From assembly GCF_902705885.1 (NCBI RefSeq), contig NZ_CACSIP010000056.1, positions 1-64,000 of the forward strand: a DNA stretch of 64,000 nt. The letters run 5' to 3'. This DNA comes from Mycolicibacterium austroafricanum (GTDB lineage Bacteria; Actinomycetota; Actinomycetes; Mycobacteriales; Mycobacteriaceae). Positions 42,637 through 58,617 of this stretch are shown here, one piece after another; positions within the stretch are counted from its first letter, which is position 1; each line of letters opens with the position of its first letter. Made by a program: the position numbers and the translations under genes. Under the pieces are notes generated by a model. That model was not told where the DNA came from, searched no databases, and worked only from the letters and a program-made list of their open reading frames with translations.

Positions 42637-44163
42637 GTGCAACAACAACTTCGTGCCGGCTCGGTGGCATGCGACTACGACGAGCCGGGTCGCTCACCAT
42701 GGGCTGACCGGCGCAACAAGTTCGCGCTGGCCGGTGCGGCCGTCGTCACCGCGAGCGCGCTCGCCATCACGCCGGTAACGGTCATGCCCGCCACGCCCGC
42801 TCTGCCCGATGCCCACCCGGCAGCGGTCGAGCTCTCGGCGTTCGAGAACCCATTGGCCCTATGGGGGACAACAATTTCGAACACGCTCACCACGACCGGC
42901 GGTCTGGGCCACAACATCGTGGAACAGATGACGGCGCTGGGAGAGTCATTGGGCAACCCGGCCCTGCACGCCGAAATCGTCGACGTGGTGATGTCTTCCC
43001 TGACGAACCCGCTGTCCATCCTGAGCGAGACGCTGATGTTCCCGTTCACCTATGGCGGTCGCATCGGAGCAGGTATCGAGGCGCTGTCCTCGGCCTCGTC
43101 AGAAGCGTTCTCCAAACTGCCCGCTGCCCTTCTCACCTCGTTGGGCTACCTTGCCCAGGGGCAGTTCCTCGCGGCCTATGGCCAGATCAACAACTGGTTT
43201 CTGGTAGACGCTCTTTCGACCGGGCGAGCGGGACTGCTCGATGCGCTGAGGGTCCCCGGAGATTTCCTGGAGTCCATCGGGCTCGACCCCCTCGCGCGCA
43301 TTCTCGGCACGTCGTGGATGGACGAAGGCACCGCCGGACCCGGCTACGGAGCCGGCCTGCTCTCCCGTGGCGTGATCGGCAACCTCGGTCGAGCGCTGTT
43401 CGCTCCTGGCGTCACTGCGATCTTCCAGACCGTGGAGATTCTCGACCGCGCGCGGGAAGCGCTGTTGTCCGGCGACTTCGTCACCCTGGCAAGCGAGATC
43501 CTCAACGCGCCCGCCAAGATCACAAACGCCTTCCTCAACGGGTACGTCCCGGCTTTCGTCGATGATCCCGACAGCCCCTTCCCGCCAGACGGTCCCGGAC
43601 GGAACTTCCCGGGGCTCTTCTCCCCGACAGGCACCTTGGATTTCTTCTTCGTCCAGATACCCAGGGAGATCGCCCGGGCGCTCAATCTTCAGCGACCGGA
43701 ATCCACAACTGAGACCACGCTCGAGACACCTGCCCCGCTGACAGCGGTGTCATCGACCGACGTCGCCCTCAGCAGCGACTCGATCACGCTCGACGTCGAT
43801 CCCGTGGTGTCCGAGAAGGTGTCTGCCCCCGATCCCGAGGGCGACGCTTCGGGGATCGTGGTCCACGACGAGGTCGAGGATGAGGTCACCGACGATACCG
43901 ATACGGCCACCGGCGACACCGAGGACTCAACTCAGGCGACCGAGGACGCCACCGACGACGAGTCAGGCGAGACCGAGGACGCCACCGACGACGAGTCAGG
44001 CGACAGCGCGGACGCCACCGACGAGTCAGACGACGGCGCGACGGACCGAGACAAGAAGTCCGATGACGACAAGTCCGACAGCAACGCCAAGTCGCGGGCC
44101 GACAACAACTCCGACAGCGACGGCAAGTCCGATGGCGACGGCAAGTCCGACAGCGGTGAGTGA
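42637..44163 (+). CDS. Exported GjpA-like porin/outer-membrane protein with acidic tail
   Basis: The protein is 508 residues. A basic N-terminus and hydrophobic stretch (KFALAGAAVVTASALAITPV) act as export signal. Residues about 70-340 contain repeated NPLALWGTTISNTLTTTG and GIGLDPLARILG-like segments that resemble mycobacterial/Gordonia outer-membrane GjpA porin-type proteins. Residues 360-508 are a long Asp/Glu/Ser-rich tail with 33-bp repeats. The GTG at 42637 has an AGGAG Shine-Dalgarno. Two IdeR boxes precede it, so it should respond to iron. It may take part in iron or siderophore passage through the mycomembrane. The family call rests on recalled pattern, not a search. Confidence 0.65.
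   Translation: MQQQLRAGSVACDYDEPGRSPWADRRNKFALAGAAVVTASALAITPVTVMPATPALPDAHPAAVELSAFENPLALWGTTISNTLTTTGGLGHNIVEQMTALGESLGNPALHAEIVDVVMSSLTNPLSILSETLMFPFTYGGRIGAGIEALSSASSEAFSKLPAALLTSLGYLAQGQFLAAYGQINNWFLVDALSTGRAGLLDALRVPGDFLESIGLDPLARILGTSWMDEGTAGPGYGAGLLSRGVIGNLGRALFAPGVTAIFQTVEILDRAREALLSGDFVTLASEILNAPAKITNAFLNGYVPAFVDDPDSPFPPDGPGRNFPGLFSPTGTLDFFFVQIPREIARALNLQRPESTTETTLETPAPLTAVSSTDVALSSDSITLDVDPVVSEKVSAPDPEGDASGIVVHDEVEDEVTDDTDTATGDTEDSTQATEDATDDESGETEDATDDESGDSADATDESDDGATDRDKKSDDDKSDSNAKSRADNNSDSDGKSDGDGKSDSGE
43941..44036 (+). repeat. 33-bp tandem repeats in the acidic tail
   Basis: About three copies of a 33-bp unit (starts 43941, 43974, 44007) code EDATDDESG-type peptides; the third lacks one codon. 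Such repeats change length easily, so the tail may vary between strains. Confidence 0.7.
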
Positions 44164-44209
44164 GCGTCTCTGAATTGAGTTGAGGGCCACCTCGGCGACG
44201 AGGACCTAC

Positions 44210-44241
44210 CTTGGGGATAGCCGGATCAGGCTATCCCCAAG
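44210..44241. terminator. Bidirectional hairpin between the GjpA-like gene and mbtH
   Basis: A perfect 13-bp stem (44210-44222 with 44229-44241) and 6-nt loop lie between convergent genes. There is no long T run, as is common in mycobacteria, so it is best seen as a bidirectional terminator for the mbt operon and the GjpA-like gene. Confidence 0.75.
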
Positions 44242-44394
44242 GGCTCTTCGACTGCGGTTACTCAGCCCGGTTGAGCATTCGTGCAACACTCGCGGGCTTC
44301 GAGCGCGCGCAGAATGACGGCAATTGCGGCGCGCCGACGTGCAGACACGCGCACTCGCGGCCCGGACCGGGTGCTCGCGGTACGGGCCGCGTGC

Positions 44395-44610
44395 TTACGG
44401 ACCGGACATCGCCTCGCGCAGGCTGCGGGGACGCAGGTCCGTCCAGGTCTCCTCGACGTAGGCCAGGCAGTCGGCCCGGGTGCTCTCCCCGAACACCACC
44501 CGCCAGCCCGCCGGGACGTCGACGAACGTCGGCCACAGGCTGTACTGCTCCTCGTCGTTGACCAGCACATAGAACGTGCCGTTGTCGTCATCGAACGGGT
44601 TGGTGCTCAT
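44395..44610 (-). CDS. mbtH: MbtH: A-domain activator of mycobactin synthesis
   Basis: The protein is 71 residues with the MbtH signature: NPFDDDNGTFYVLVNDEEQ, SLWP, and a C-terminal YVEETWTDLRP. It binds and activates the adenylation domains of MbtB, MbtE and MbtF. ATG 44610 is chosen; its start lies inside mbtG (23-nt overlap), as in other mycobacteria. Last gene of the operon. Confidence 0.97.
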   Translation of the reverse strand: MSTNPFDDDNGTFYVLVNDEEQYSLWPTFVDVPAGWRVVFGESTRADCLAYVEETWTDLRPRSLREAMSGP

Positions 44611-45904
44611 CGCTTCTCCTCGTCGATCGAATCGAATCGTCCGGCGCGGCATCGGGGTATCTGCTCCCCAGCACGCGGTCGGACAGCAGCCCCAGACAGC
44701 TCAGGTTCGGAAAGCCGGGGCCCTGGGTGAGACCGGCCAGGCCGGGCAGGAACAGTTTGGGCTCCACACCGCACACCGCGAGATCGTGACCGATCGATTC
44801 CTGCAGCGCATCCCCGGTCAGTGGCCGCCGCAGACCCAGTTCGAGCAGATCACGGGCATCCTGGCTGAACAGCGGCAGAAACCACATCGAGTCAGCGCCC
44901 GAACCGTCGATGACGAGGTCGAACCCGTGCACCGTCTCCAGTCGCTCACCCCCACGATTTGTGCTCAGCGTCAACCGGATTCGTTCCTCGAGTGCCACGG
45001 CGTGGGCAACCCTGCCCCGCAGATGCCGGATCCGGTCGTCGGCGAGCAGCGCGTCCTGCACCCTGGCCGAGAAGACCCCCCGGTCGGTGCGGGCCAGCGC
45101 ATCGCGGCGTTCGGCCATCGTCAGGCTCGACCAGTCCGTCGGGTCGGAGAACAACGTGTTCTCGAAGAAACTCTCGCCACGGGTGAACAGGGTGACCTGC
45201 GGGGAGATCACCGTGATGGTCGAAACCCGGTGCCGGAAAAGCTCGTTGAGCATCGAGGCGGCCGTCTCGCCGCCGCCGATGACCGCGACCCGCTCGGCGA
45301 CGATGAGTTCGTTGCGCGCCGCGCGCTGCCAGAATTGGGCTATCGACAGCACCCTCGGATCGTGCGGGAGGATGGATCGCTGCGCCTGGCCGGGACCGGT
45401 GATCATCACGCCGTCGGCGTGCACTGTCTGCCCGCCCGTGACCAGCGCCCACCGCTGACCGTCGACCGAGATACGTTCCACCTCACCGGTGATCAGCGAC
45501 ATGCCGACCCTGTCGGCCACCCAGCGCAGATAGCGGCTCCAGCCCCAATGGGTCGGCGCCGGACGACCGCGATCCACCCATTCGGCGAACTGGGCGCTGG
45601 CGATGAGATAGGACTGCCAGCTGTGCCGGGTCATCCGCTCGTCGAGTTCGGCGTTGCGTCGCGGGACCAGCGACGAGCGGTACGGGAACCCGACGTCCTT
45701 CTCCGGGCTGGTGCCAAGGCGGTGCTGACCGTCCGTCCAGCCGCCGACTGCCTGCCAATTGGCCGCGACGGTGTTGCGTTCGATCGCCACCACATCGGGC
45801 ACGTCGACGCCCATGCCCTGCAACTCAGCGGCTTTCGCGGCGACGGCGACGGCCTTGGGGCCGGCGCCGATGATGGCGAGGGTGCGTCTGGGTGCCGGGT
45901 TCAC
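44588..45904 (-). CDS. mbtG: MbtG: lysine N6-hydroxylase
   Basis: The protein is 438 residues of the flavin-dependent N-hydroxylating family. It has an FAD-binding GxGxxG-like IIGAGPKAVAVAAKA at the start, an NADPH-type VIGGGETAASML segment in the middle, and the late FVIDGS-like region. It hydroxylates the side-chain nitrogen of lysine, giving the hydroxamate iron ligands of mycobactin. The GTG at 45904 overlaps the MbtF stop by 4 nt. Confidence 0.95.
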   Translation of the reverse strand: MNPAPRRTLAIIGAGPKAVAVAAKAAELQGMGVDVPDVVAIERNTVAANWQAVGGWTDGQHRLGTSPEKDVGFPYRSSLVPRRNAELDERMTRHSWQSYLIASAQFAEWVDRGRPAPTHWGWSRYLRWVADRVGMSLITGEVERISVDGQRWALVTGGQTVHADGVMITGPGQAQRSILPHDPRVLSIAQFWQRAARNELIVAERVAVIGGGETAASMLNELFRHRVSTITVISPQVTLFTRGESFFENTLFSDPTDWSSLTMAERRDALARTDRGVFSARVQDALLADDRIRHLRGRVAHAVALEERIRLTLSTNRGGERLETVHGFDLVIDGSGADSMWFLPLFSQDARDLLELGLRRPLTGDALQESIGHDLAVCGVEPKLFLPGLAGLTQGPGFPNLSCLGLLSDRVLGSRYPDAAPDDSIRSTRRSDEHQPVR

Positions 45905-48900
45905 AGTGCCTCCCCGAGGGTGGTGACGGCGCGCCGCCAGTGGTCGGTGAGACGGTCGACGTCCGCGGCGCTCGACAACCGGTCACTCCACCGCCAGCTG
46001 GTTCGCAGCCGAGGTCCTTCGGGGCTGCCGTGGACGACCGAGATGACGTCGTATGTATAGCGCAGCGGCAGTTCGGGTTCCGGCGACGTCGGCATCAGCC
46101 CGTTGAGTGTGCTTTCGGTGACCAACGACCACTCGGTGGCGGCCCGGTCCGCACTCAGGTCGTAGCGGCCGACGTAGTTGAACTCCACCTGCGGGCCGGG
46201 GAAGTGCGCCAGCGCGTTGCCCCCGTCCTGTGCGCCGTCGTATGGGTACCGCAACAGGCCGTAGTCCAGACCCCGGTTCGGCACAGCTAAGAGCTGCTCG
46301 GTGACCGCCCGCAACAGAGTTCGGGCCGCCGCCGGATTGCGCTCGGCGGTGTCGACGTCGATGGCCGCCTCGCCGGCTCCGAGCCGCACCGGGAACACCG
46401 AGGTGAACCATCCGACGGTAGCCGAGGTGTCGACCGAACCCGCAGGACCAGAGACCACCACGTCCTCTCGGCCGTGTCCTTCGAGGGCGATCAGCGCGCC
46501 GTGGTGCGCCGGCTGGTCGCGGGCCACCCGCCACGACGCGATGGTGATCGTGAGCGCGGTGAGCAGGAAGTCCCGCATTTCGATGCCGGCGCCGTCCAAC
46601 CGGCTCAGGATCGTTCGCGTGGTGGCGGGGTCGGTGAGGACGTCGGTCAGGTGCAATGACGCCCAGGTGTCCTGCGTCGGGTCGGGCAACCTACTGCCCA
46701 GCACCGGATCGGGGGCGGCCAGCTGCCGGACCCAGTAGTCCCGCTGGTCGGCGACCTCTGCTGAGCGGCTCCGCTGTTCGAGCAACGCGGTCCACTGCCT
46801 GTAGGTGGTGTATTCGGCCTCCCGCCCGGGGGCGGCGCCGGCCTCGATCTCGGCGGCGAGCTGCGCCAGCGCCCCCAGGATGACGTACCAGGACACCACG
46901 TCGGTCGCCAGATGGTGCACGCAGAGCATCAGCACCGACGGTTGCCCGCCGAACCAGACACCCTGCAGCATCGAGCCGCGGACGGGGTCGATACGGTCAA
47001 GCGCGGCAACGGCTTCCGATGCCAGCGCATCCTGCAGCTGGTCGGGACCGGGGTCCACCCGGACCAGCACATCGTCGGCTGCGACCGCGCCGGGGGGACG
47101 TGTGGTGAGTCGGTACCCGCCGGTTGTGGTGGTCTCGAGGATCGAACGCAGCATGTCATGGCGGTTGAGCAGCGCCTGCAGAATCTGGAGCAGCCGGTCC
47201 CCCGTGATGTCGGGCGGCAGCGCGATCAGCACGTTCTGGGTGAACCGACGGAAGTGGCCGTGCTCGTACATCCACGACATGATCGGCGCGGGGGTGACCG
47301 TCCCGTACCGTTCGGGCACCACCGCGGCGGGCGCATGCTCCGACGCACCGGCGTCGATCGCTGCGGCGAGCTCACGAATGTTGTCGCATTCCAACATCAA
47401 TCGGGCCCGCATCTCGATGCCGCGGCGGCGGGCTGCCTGCACCGTCGTCAACGCGACGATGCTGTCCAGACCCATCTCCAGGAAATCCGTGGTCACCGCG
47501 ACCCGGGCACCGTCGAGCACCTCGGTGAGCAGGTCGACCAGGGCGGCTTCGGTCGGTGTCTGCGGCAGCGAGGACGGACCCTCTGCCTCCGGGGAGTCGA
47601 CGGTGATCGCCGCCAGTGCGGCCTCGTCGATCTTGCCGTGCGACGTCAACGGCAGTTCCTCGACGACGAGGAGCTCCTGCGGGACCATGTAGCGCGGCAG
47701 CCGCGCCGCCAGCCATGCGCGCAGTTCGGATACCACCGGCGGCCGGACGGCGCCGGTGACGTAGGCGGCCAGCCGCGGTCCCTGGCTGCGCACCCGAGGG
47801 GTGACGTGGGCGTCGCGTACCTCCGGATGGCTCTGCAGCACAGCCGCGATCTCGCCCGGCTCGACACGGAAGCCCCGGATCTTGACCTGATCGTCGAGCC
47901 GGCCGAGGAACTGCAGGCCACCGTCGGCGGCGCGGCGCACCACATCACCGGTGCGATACATCCGGGCTCCCACCGTGAACGGGTCGGCGACGAACCGGCC
48001 CGCCGTCTCGGCCGCGCGCCCGAGGTAGCCGCGGGTGAGCTGACTGCCGGACAGATACAGCTCACCGGTCACCCCGTCGGGCACCGGGCGCAGCCACGCG
48101 TCGAGGACGTGCGCACGGGTGGCCGCGGTCGGACGACCGATCGAGGGCCGCTGGTGGGAATCGATGGCGGCGACGACCGCCTCCACGGTCGTCTCGGTCG
48201 GCCCGTAGCAGTTGAACGCCGTCATCCCGGTGCGGGCGCATTCGTCACCGAGCAGGCGCCAGGTGGCGATGCTGACCGCCTCACCGCCGAGCGCCAGCAC
48301 CGCCAGTGGCACGGTGCTGAGCAACCCCACGTCGTGCAGCTGCGCGAACATCGACGGTGTGGTGTCGAGCATGTCGATCCCAAACCGGCCGATCGTCTGC
48401 ACCAGGGCTTCGGCATCGCGCTGGGCGTCGTCGCCGACGATGTGCACCGAGTGGCCGTCGAGCAGGGCCGCCAACGGCTGCCAGGCGGCGTCGAACGTGA
48501 ACGACCAGGCGTGCGCGACCCGCAGCGGTCGTTTGACGCGCGCGGACGCGGGTCGCAGCACGTGCTCGACGTGATCGTGGGCGTAGGCGAGCACCGCGCC
48601 GTGGGTTCCGACCACCCCTTTGGGCCGGCCCGTGGTCCCGGACGTGAACACCGCGTACGCGGCCTGCGAGGCGGGCACGTGCACCGGCCGGTAGTTCGAC
48701 GGCGGCTCCGGGTACGACGACGCCGACGCGGCGACGAACGCCTCGTCGACCACCACCTGCGCACCGGACTGCTCGAGGATGTCGGCGACCCGCTCGGCGG
48801 GCATCGCCGGGTCGAGCGGCACGATCATCGCCCCGGCCTTCAGCACACCCAGCATCGCGACGACGTATTCCGGTCCCCGGGAAAGCATCACGGCAACCGG

Positions 48901-50444
48901 TGTCTCGCTGTGCACGCCGGTGTCGAGCAGCGCCGCGGCCACCCGGTCGGCGGCCTCGTCGAGCTCCCGGTAGGTCAACGCGCCGCCGTCCCACGTCAGC
49001 GCCTGCGAACCCAGCCGGCTGCCGGCGACCTCGGTGAACCTAGTGTGCACACCGGTGACCGACCATCCGTCGGATGCGGGCGGGGCCGCGGATGGGGTGT
49101 CCTCGTCGGGCAGTAGCACGCCGACCTCGCGAAGCGGCCTGTCCCAGTGACTGATCAGTCGCTGCACGATGTGCAGGACGCGCCGGCCGAGCGCATCGGG
49201 CGGCAACGGCCCCAGGGCGCCGTCGAGCACCTCGACGAACACCGTGAGCTCCTCCTCCGCCAGGTGTGCCGCGATCGTCACCGGGAAGTGGGACAGGCTC
49301 TCCAGTGCCGCGGGGATGAATGTGGCGCCGTTGGCCGGGAACTCGGTGGTGCCCACCACCCCACCCGGGGGGAAGTTCTCGTAGACCAGCAGCGTGTCGA
49401 ACATCTCGCCGATGCCGGCGAGCGCGCGCATCTCGGAGTGGCTGAGGTAGCTGTGCTCGCGTAGCGCCGCGGCCTCGCGTTGCAGCGCCAGGCACTGGCT
49501 GCGGGTCGATTCGGCGGGGTCCAGGCGCACCCGCAGCGGCACGGTGTTGATGAACAGCCCCACCATCCGCTCCACGCCGGCGAGCTCACCGGGGCGGCCC
49601 GAGACCGTCACCCCGAACGTCACGTCGACACGGTCGGTGATCACCGACACCACGGTGGCCCAGGCCATCTGGACGAGCGTGTTCACGGTGACGCCGCGGG
49701 TCCGGGCCGCCTCGACCAACTCCCGGGTGGCCGTCGCGTCGAGCGTGACCTCGGTGAGCTTCGGGCGGCCCGCCGGGGGCGCAGTCGACGTCAGCGCCGG
49801 GGTCAGCAGCGTGGGTGCGTCCACACCGTGGAGGTGGCGCCGCCACGCCTGACGGCTGACGTCCTGGTCGCGGTGGGCCAGCCAGCCGATGTAGTCGCGG
49901 TAAGGTCGCGGCGGCTCCGGCAGCGCGGACACGTCCCCGCCGGCCCGGTACAACGTCACGAGCTCACCCATGAACAGCGGCAGCGACCAACCGTCGATCA
50001 CGATGTGATGGGCGGTCACCACGAACCGCCAGCGTTGCGGTGATTCGATGAGCAGGAACCGGATGACCGGCCCACGGGCGAGATCGAACGCCGTTGCCCG
50101 CTCCAATGATTCGACGGCACGGACGGACTCGTCGGAGTCGACGGTGACGTGCCGCCACGGCAGGTCGACCCGGCTGGGGATGACCTGGACGGCTCGGCTC
50201 AGATTCCCCTGGACGAAGCTGGCCCTGAGGTTGGCGTGGCGCGCCAGCAGCGCCGCGGTGCACTGGCGGAGCAGTTCCACATCGAGCGAACCGGTGACGT
50301 CGGCGGCCATCGCGATCAGGTACGGGTCGGCGTCGCCGGTGGTGCCCTCGGTCAGCGTGGCCATCGAGAACAGGCCCTGCTGCAGCGGGCTCAACGCCAG
50401 CACATCCTCGATGGCCGGCGGCTCCAGTTGCGGTTCGGTCTGCG

Positions 50445-50448
<4 letters not shown>
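45901..50448 (-). CDS. mbtF: MbtF: NRPS, C-A-PCP-E
   Basis: The protein is 1515 residues. Domain order: condensation (HHIVIDGWS at 147-155), adenylation (VFTSGTTGRPKG around 560, YRTGDVVRR), PCP with LGxDS (Ser996), then an epimerization-type domain (HHLATDVVSW at 1178; late VEFNYVGRYD motif). It loads the second lysine-derived residue of mycobactin. A terminal E-type domain in place of a TE is notable. The ATG at 50448 overlaps mbtE by 4 nt. The longer frame to 51090 runs antisense inside mbtE. Confidence 0.94.
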
Positions 50449-55656
<5,208 letters not shown>

Positions 55657-55664
<8 letters not shown>

Positions 55665-58617
55665 GCGAAGAATCCACCTTCTCTGAGAGTTCGGCTATCA
55701 GGTCGGTACCGGTGATTCCGCCGAGCAGCCTTGCCAGCGGAACGGTTTGTCCGGTCAGCCGTTTCAACCGCTTGCGCAGGTCCAGCGCCAGCAGCGAATC
55801 GACACCGAGGTCGAACAGCGACGAATCGAGGTCCAGCAGGGCGGCCTCGACGCCGAGCACGGCGGCGAGCTGACCGCGCACCACAGCGGGTCCGGTTGTC
55901 GCTTCTTCGTCGGATGCGGCCGAAGGGGCAGTGACCTCCCGGAGCTCGGTGTCCGACTCCCCGAAGAACATCTGCAGCCGTAGCGGATCGGCCGCAAGCA
56001 CCAGCGGGTCTTCCTGGTAGTCCTGCAGGCCGGCCTCCACGGCGAGCGCGGGTGTCATCTGCCGCAACCCGGAGCGCTCGACCCGAGCGATCTCGGCGGC
56101 GTCGACGATCCCGCTGCCCTCCCACAGTCCCCACCGCACGGCGACGCAGTTGCGCCCGTCGGCACGCAACCGGGCGGCCATCACGTCGAGCATCCGGTTC
56201 GCGGCGGCGTACGCCGCGACCCCTTTGCCTCCCCACACACCGGTGACCGAGGAGCACAGCATGATTCGTGCATCGGCGGCGATCGGCCACACCTCGGTCA
56301 ACCGCTGCAGCCCGCCGAGCTTGGCCGCCGACAGGTCGACCAGCGACCGACCGGTGATGCCCGAGTGATCGGCGAAAGTGGCGGTTCCGGCCGCGTGGAT
56401 CACCAGCGTCGCCGCACCGCCTGCATGCTCGGCAGCGGCAGCGGCGAGTTGGTCGGGGTCGGTGATGTCGCAGCGGGGCGCGACGATCTCGACGTCGTGG
56501 CGCGCGCAGAGGTCGGCCAGCACCGCGGGTTCGCCGCCGCCGCGGCTGAGCAGCACGACGCGCTTGGCCCCCCGGCCCGCCAGGGCACGTGCGAAACTCA
56601 GCCCGATCGCCCCGGAACCACCGGTGATCACCACGCGCTCGAATACCGCGGGGTCCAGCGGCCGGAACGGCGCCGACGCGGCGTCCTGCCCGAGGGTCCG
56701 CCGAAAGACGCTGGGACCTGACGGCTGGTGACGAACCGCCATCTCGCCGGCCTCGCCGAGCGCCGCGCTCACCACCTCGGCGAGCAGGGACGCCGGGTTC
56801 TGCGCGGGCAGGTCGAGATGGTGAAAACTCTGGTCTGCGAACTCGAAGCCCAGGCTGCGGTGCATCGCCGCCAACGCGGCCTGGCCCGGGTCGGGCACCG
56901 GGTCGGTTGCCGTGACACGTTCGGCGCCCGCGGTGACCAGCCAGACGTCGCGGCACCGGGGACCGAAGGCGTCGACATAACCCAGCAGGCCGGTGTCGAT
57001 CCGGTCGGCCAGATCCCGAACGACGCCGACGATGTCGGTCGGCGCCGGTGGGAACGCCACAGCGAGTAGCACGTCGGCGTCGGCCGCATCGGTGAGCACT
57101 GCGCCGCTGTGGGATTCGACGGCATCCCGCAGCGCTGCGGTGAGCGGACAGTCGGCCTGCAGGCCGAGCACCGCCACCGAACGTGTCGTCCCGGTGGGCT
57201 GCGGACGTGTCGGGTGCTGCTGCCATCTCTCGGCGGTGACGGTCGGCGCCGGCGCCGGCGGCAGCGGTTCGGCTCTGGCCCAGAGGTGTTCGGAACGCAT
57301 CGGCGCACCGGGAAAGCCACGCAGCGGTTCGGGCCGCCCGTCGAGCAGGTCGGCCCACCGATAACCCGGATCGGCGATCGCGGCGGCGACGATGTTGGCT
57401 GCCAGCTGGTCGGCGAGCGGGCGGTCACGATGGCCTGAACCGACCACCACGGCCGGATCGCCGACGGCGTCGGCGCCACGTTCCGTCGCGTCCTCGACGG
57501 CGAACAGCAACGACGGGTGCGCCGACATCTCGACGAAAATCCCTGCACCGCCGGCGATCGCTGCCTGCACCGCCCGATCGAAGCGGATGGTGTTGCGCAG
57601 GTTGGCGTACCAGTAGGGCCCGAACTCGGTGCCCGCCGCGACAACGGCACCGGTGGCCGAGCCGATGAACTGCACTGCGGAGTCCCCGAATCGGGCGGGC
57701 GGGAGTCGTCGGAGCAGCTCGTCGCGCTGGGCGTCCATCGCGCTGGTGTGGGCCGGGAAGCTCATCGCGAGCTCGCGGGCGAACAGGCCCCGCGCGGTGG
57801 CAGCGGCGGCGACCGACCCGACGGCGTCTTTTTCTCCGGCCACCGCAACGGATTCCGGGGCGTTCACCGCAGAGAGCTCCAACCAGCCCGCCGTGGCATC
57901 GATCAGTTCAGCGGCCCGCGCCGGGTCGACACCCAGCACCGCGACGCCGTGGCGGCCGGGAATGCTCTCGATCGCGTGCGCCCGGGCGGCGACCACGCTG
58001 ATCGCGTCGCGGAGCGTGATGACTTCGGCCACGTAGGCGGCGGCGATCTCACCCAGGCTGTGGCCGATGGTCAGGTCGGGCACGATGCCGCAGGCGCGCC
58101 ACACCGTTGCCAGCGCCACGGCGTGGATGAACTGCGCGCCCTGCAGTTCCAGCTGTGACACGGCGGCGGTCTCGGTGTCGATCGTCAGGAACGCCAGCGG
58201 CGACGGCAGCCCGGCGGCCAGGAATGCCGCGTCGAGCCGGTCGGCCTCGGCGCGGTACCGGGGCACCGACCGGTAGGCGTCGGCGCCCATTCCCGGCCAC
58301 TGGCTGCCCTGGCCGGGGAACACGAACGCGGTGCGGGTGGCGGCCCGGCGCTCACCGCGCTCGACGAGCGAGTGCGGCTGGCCCGCGGCGACGGCACGCA
58401 GTCCGGCGGCGAGTTCGTCATGGTCGTTGGCTCTGACGACTGCCCGGTGGCGCCGGACCCGCCTGGTGGCGGTCAGCTGCGCAGCGATCTGTGCGACGTC
58501 ACACCGGTGGCGGTCCAGATAGTCCCCGAGCGCCGTCGCGTCGAAGGCGAGCAGCCCCTCGTCGTGCGCGCTCAGCAGCACCGCCACACGGCCATCGGGC
58601 AACCGGCTCGACACCAT
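55657..58617 (-). CDS. mbtD: MbtD: PKS with AT, KR and ACP
   Basis: The protein is 986 residues. The acyltransferase has GQGSQWPGMG and GHSLGE (Ser187), the ketoreductase has a GGSGAIGLSFARAL nucleotide-binding loop, and the C-terminal ACP has LGVDSLLALDL (Ser941). It lacks a KS, which MbtC supplies. Together they extend the chain by a malonate-type unit and reduce the keto group. The ATG at 58617 shares one base with the mbtC stop (TGATG). The leader of the longer frame to 58734 is antisense-like. Confidence 0.93.
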
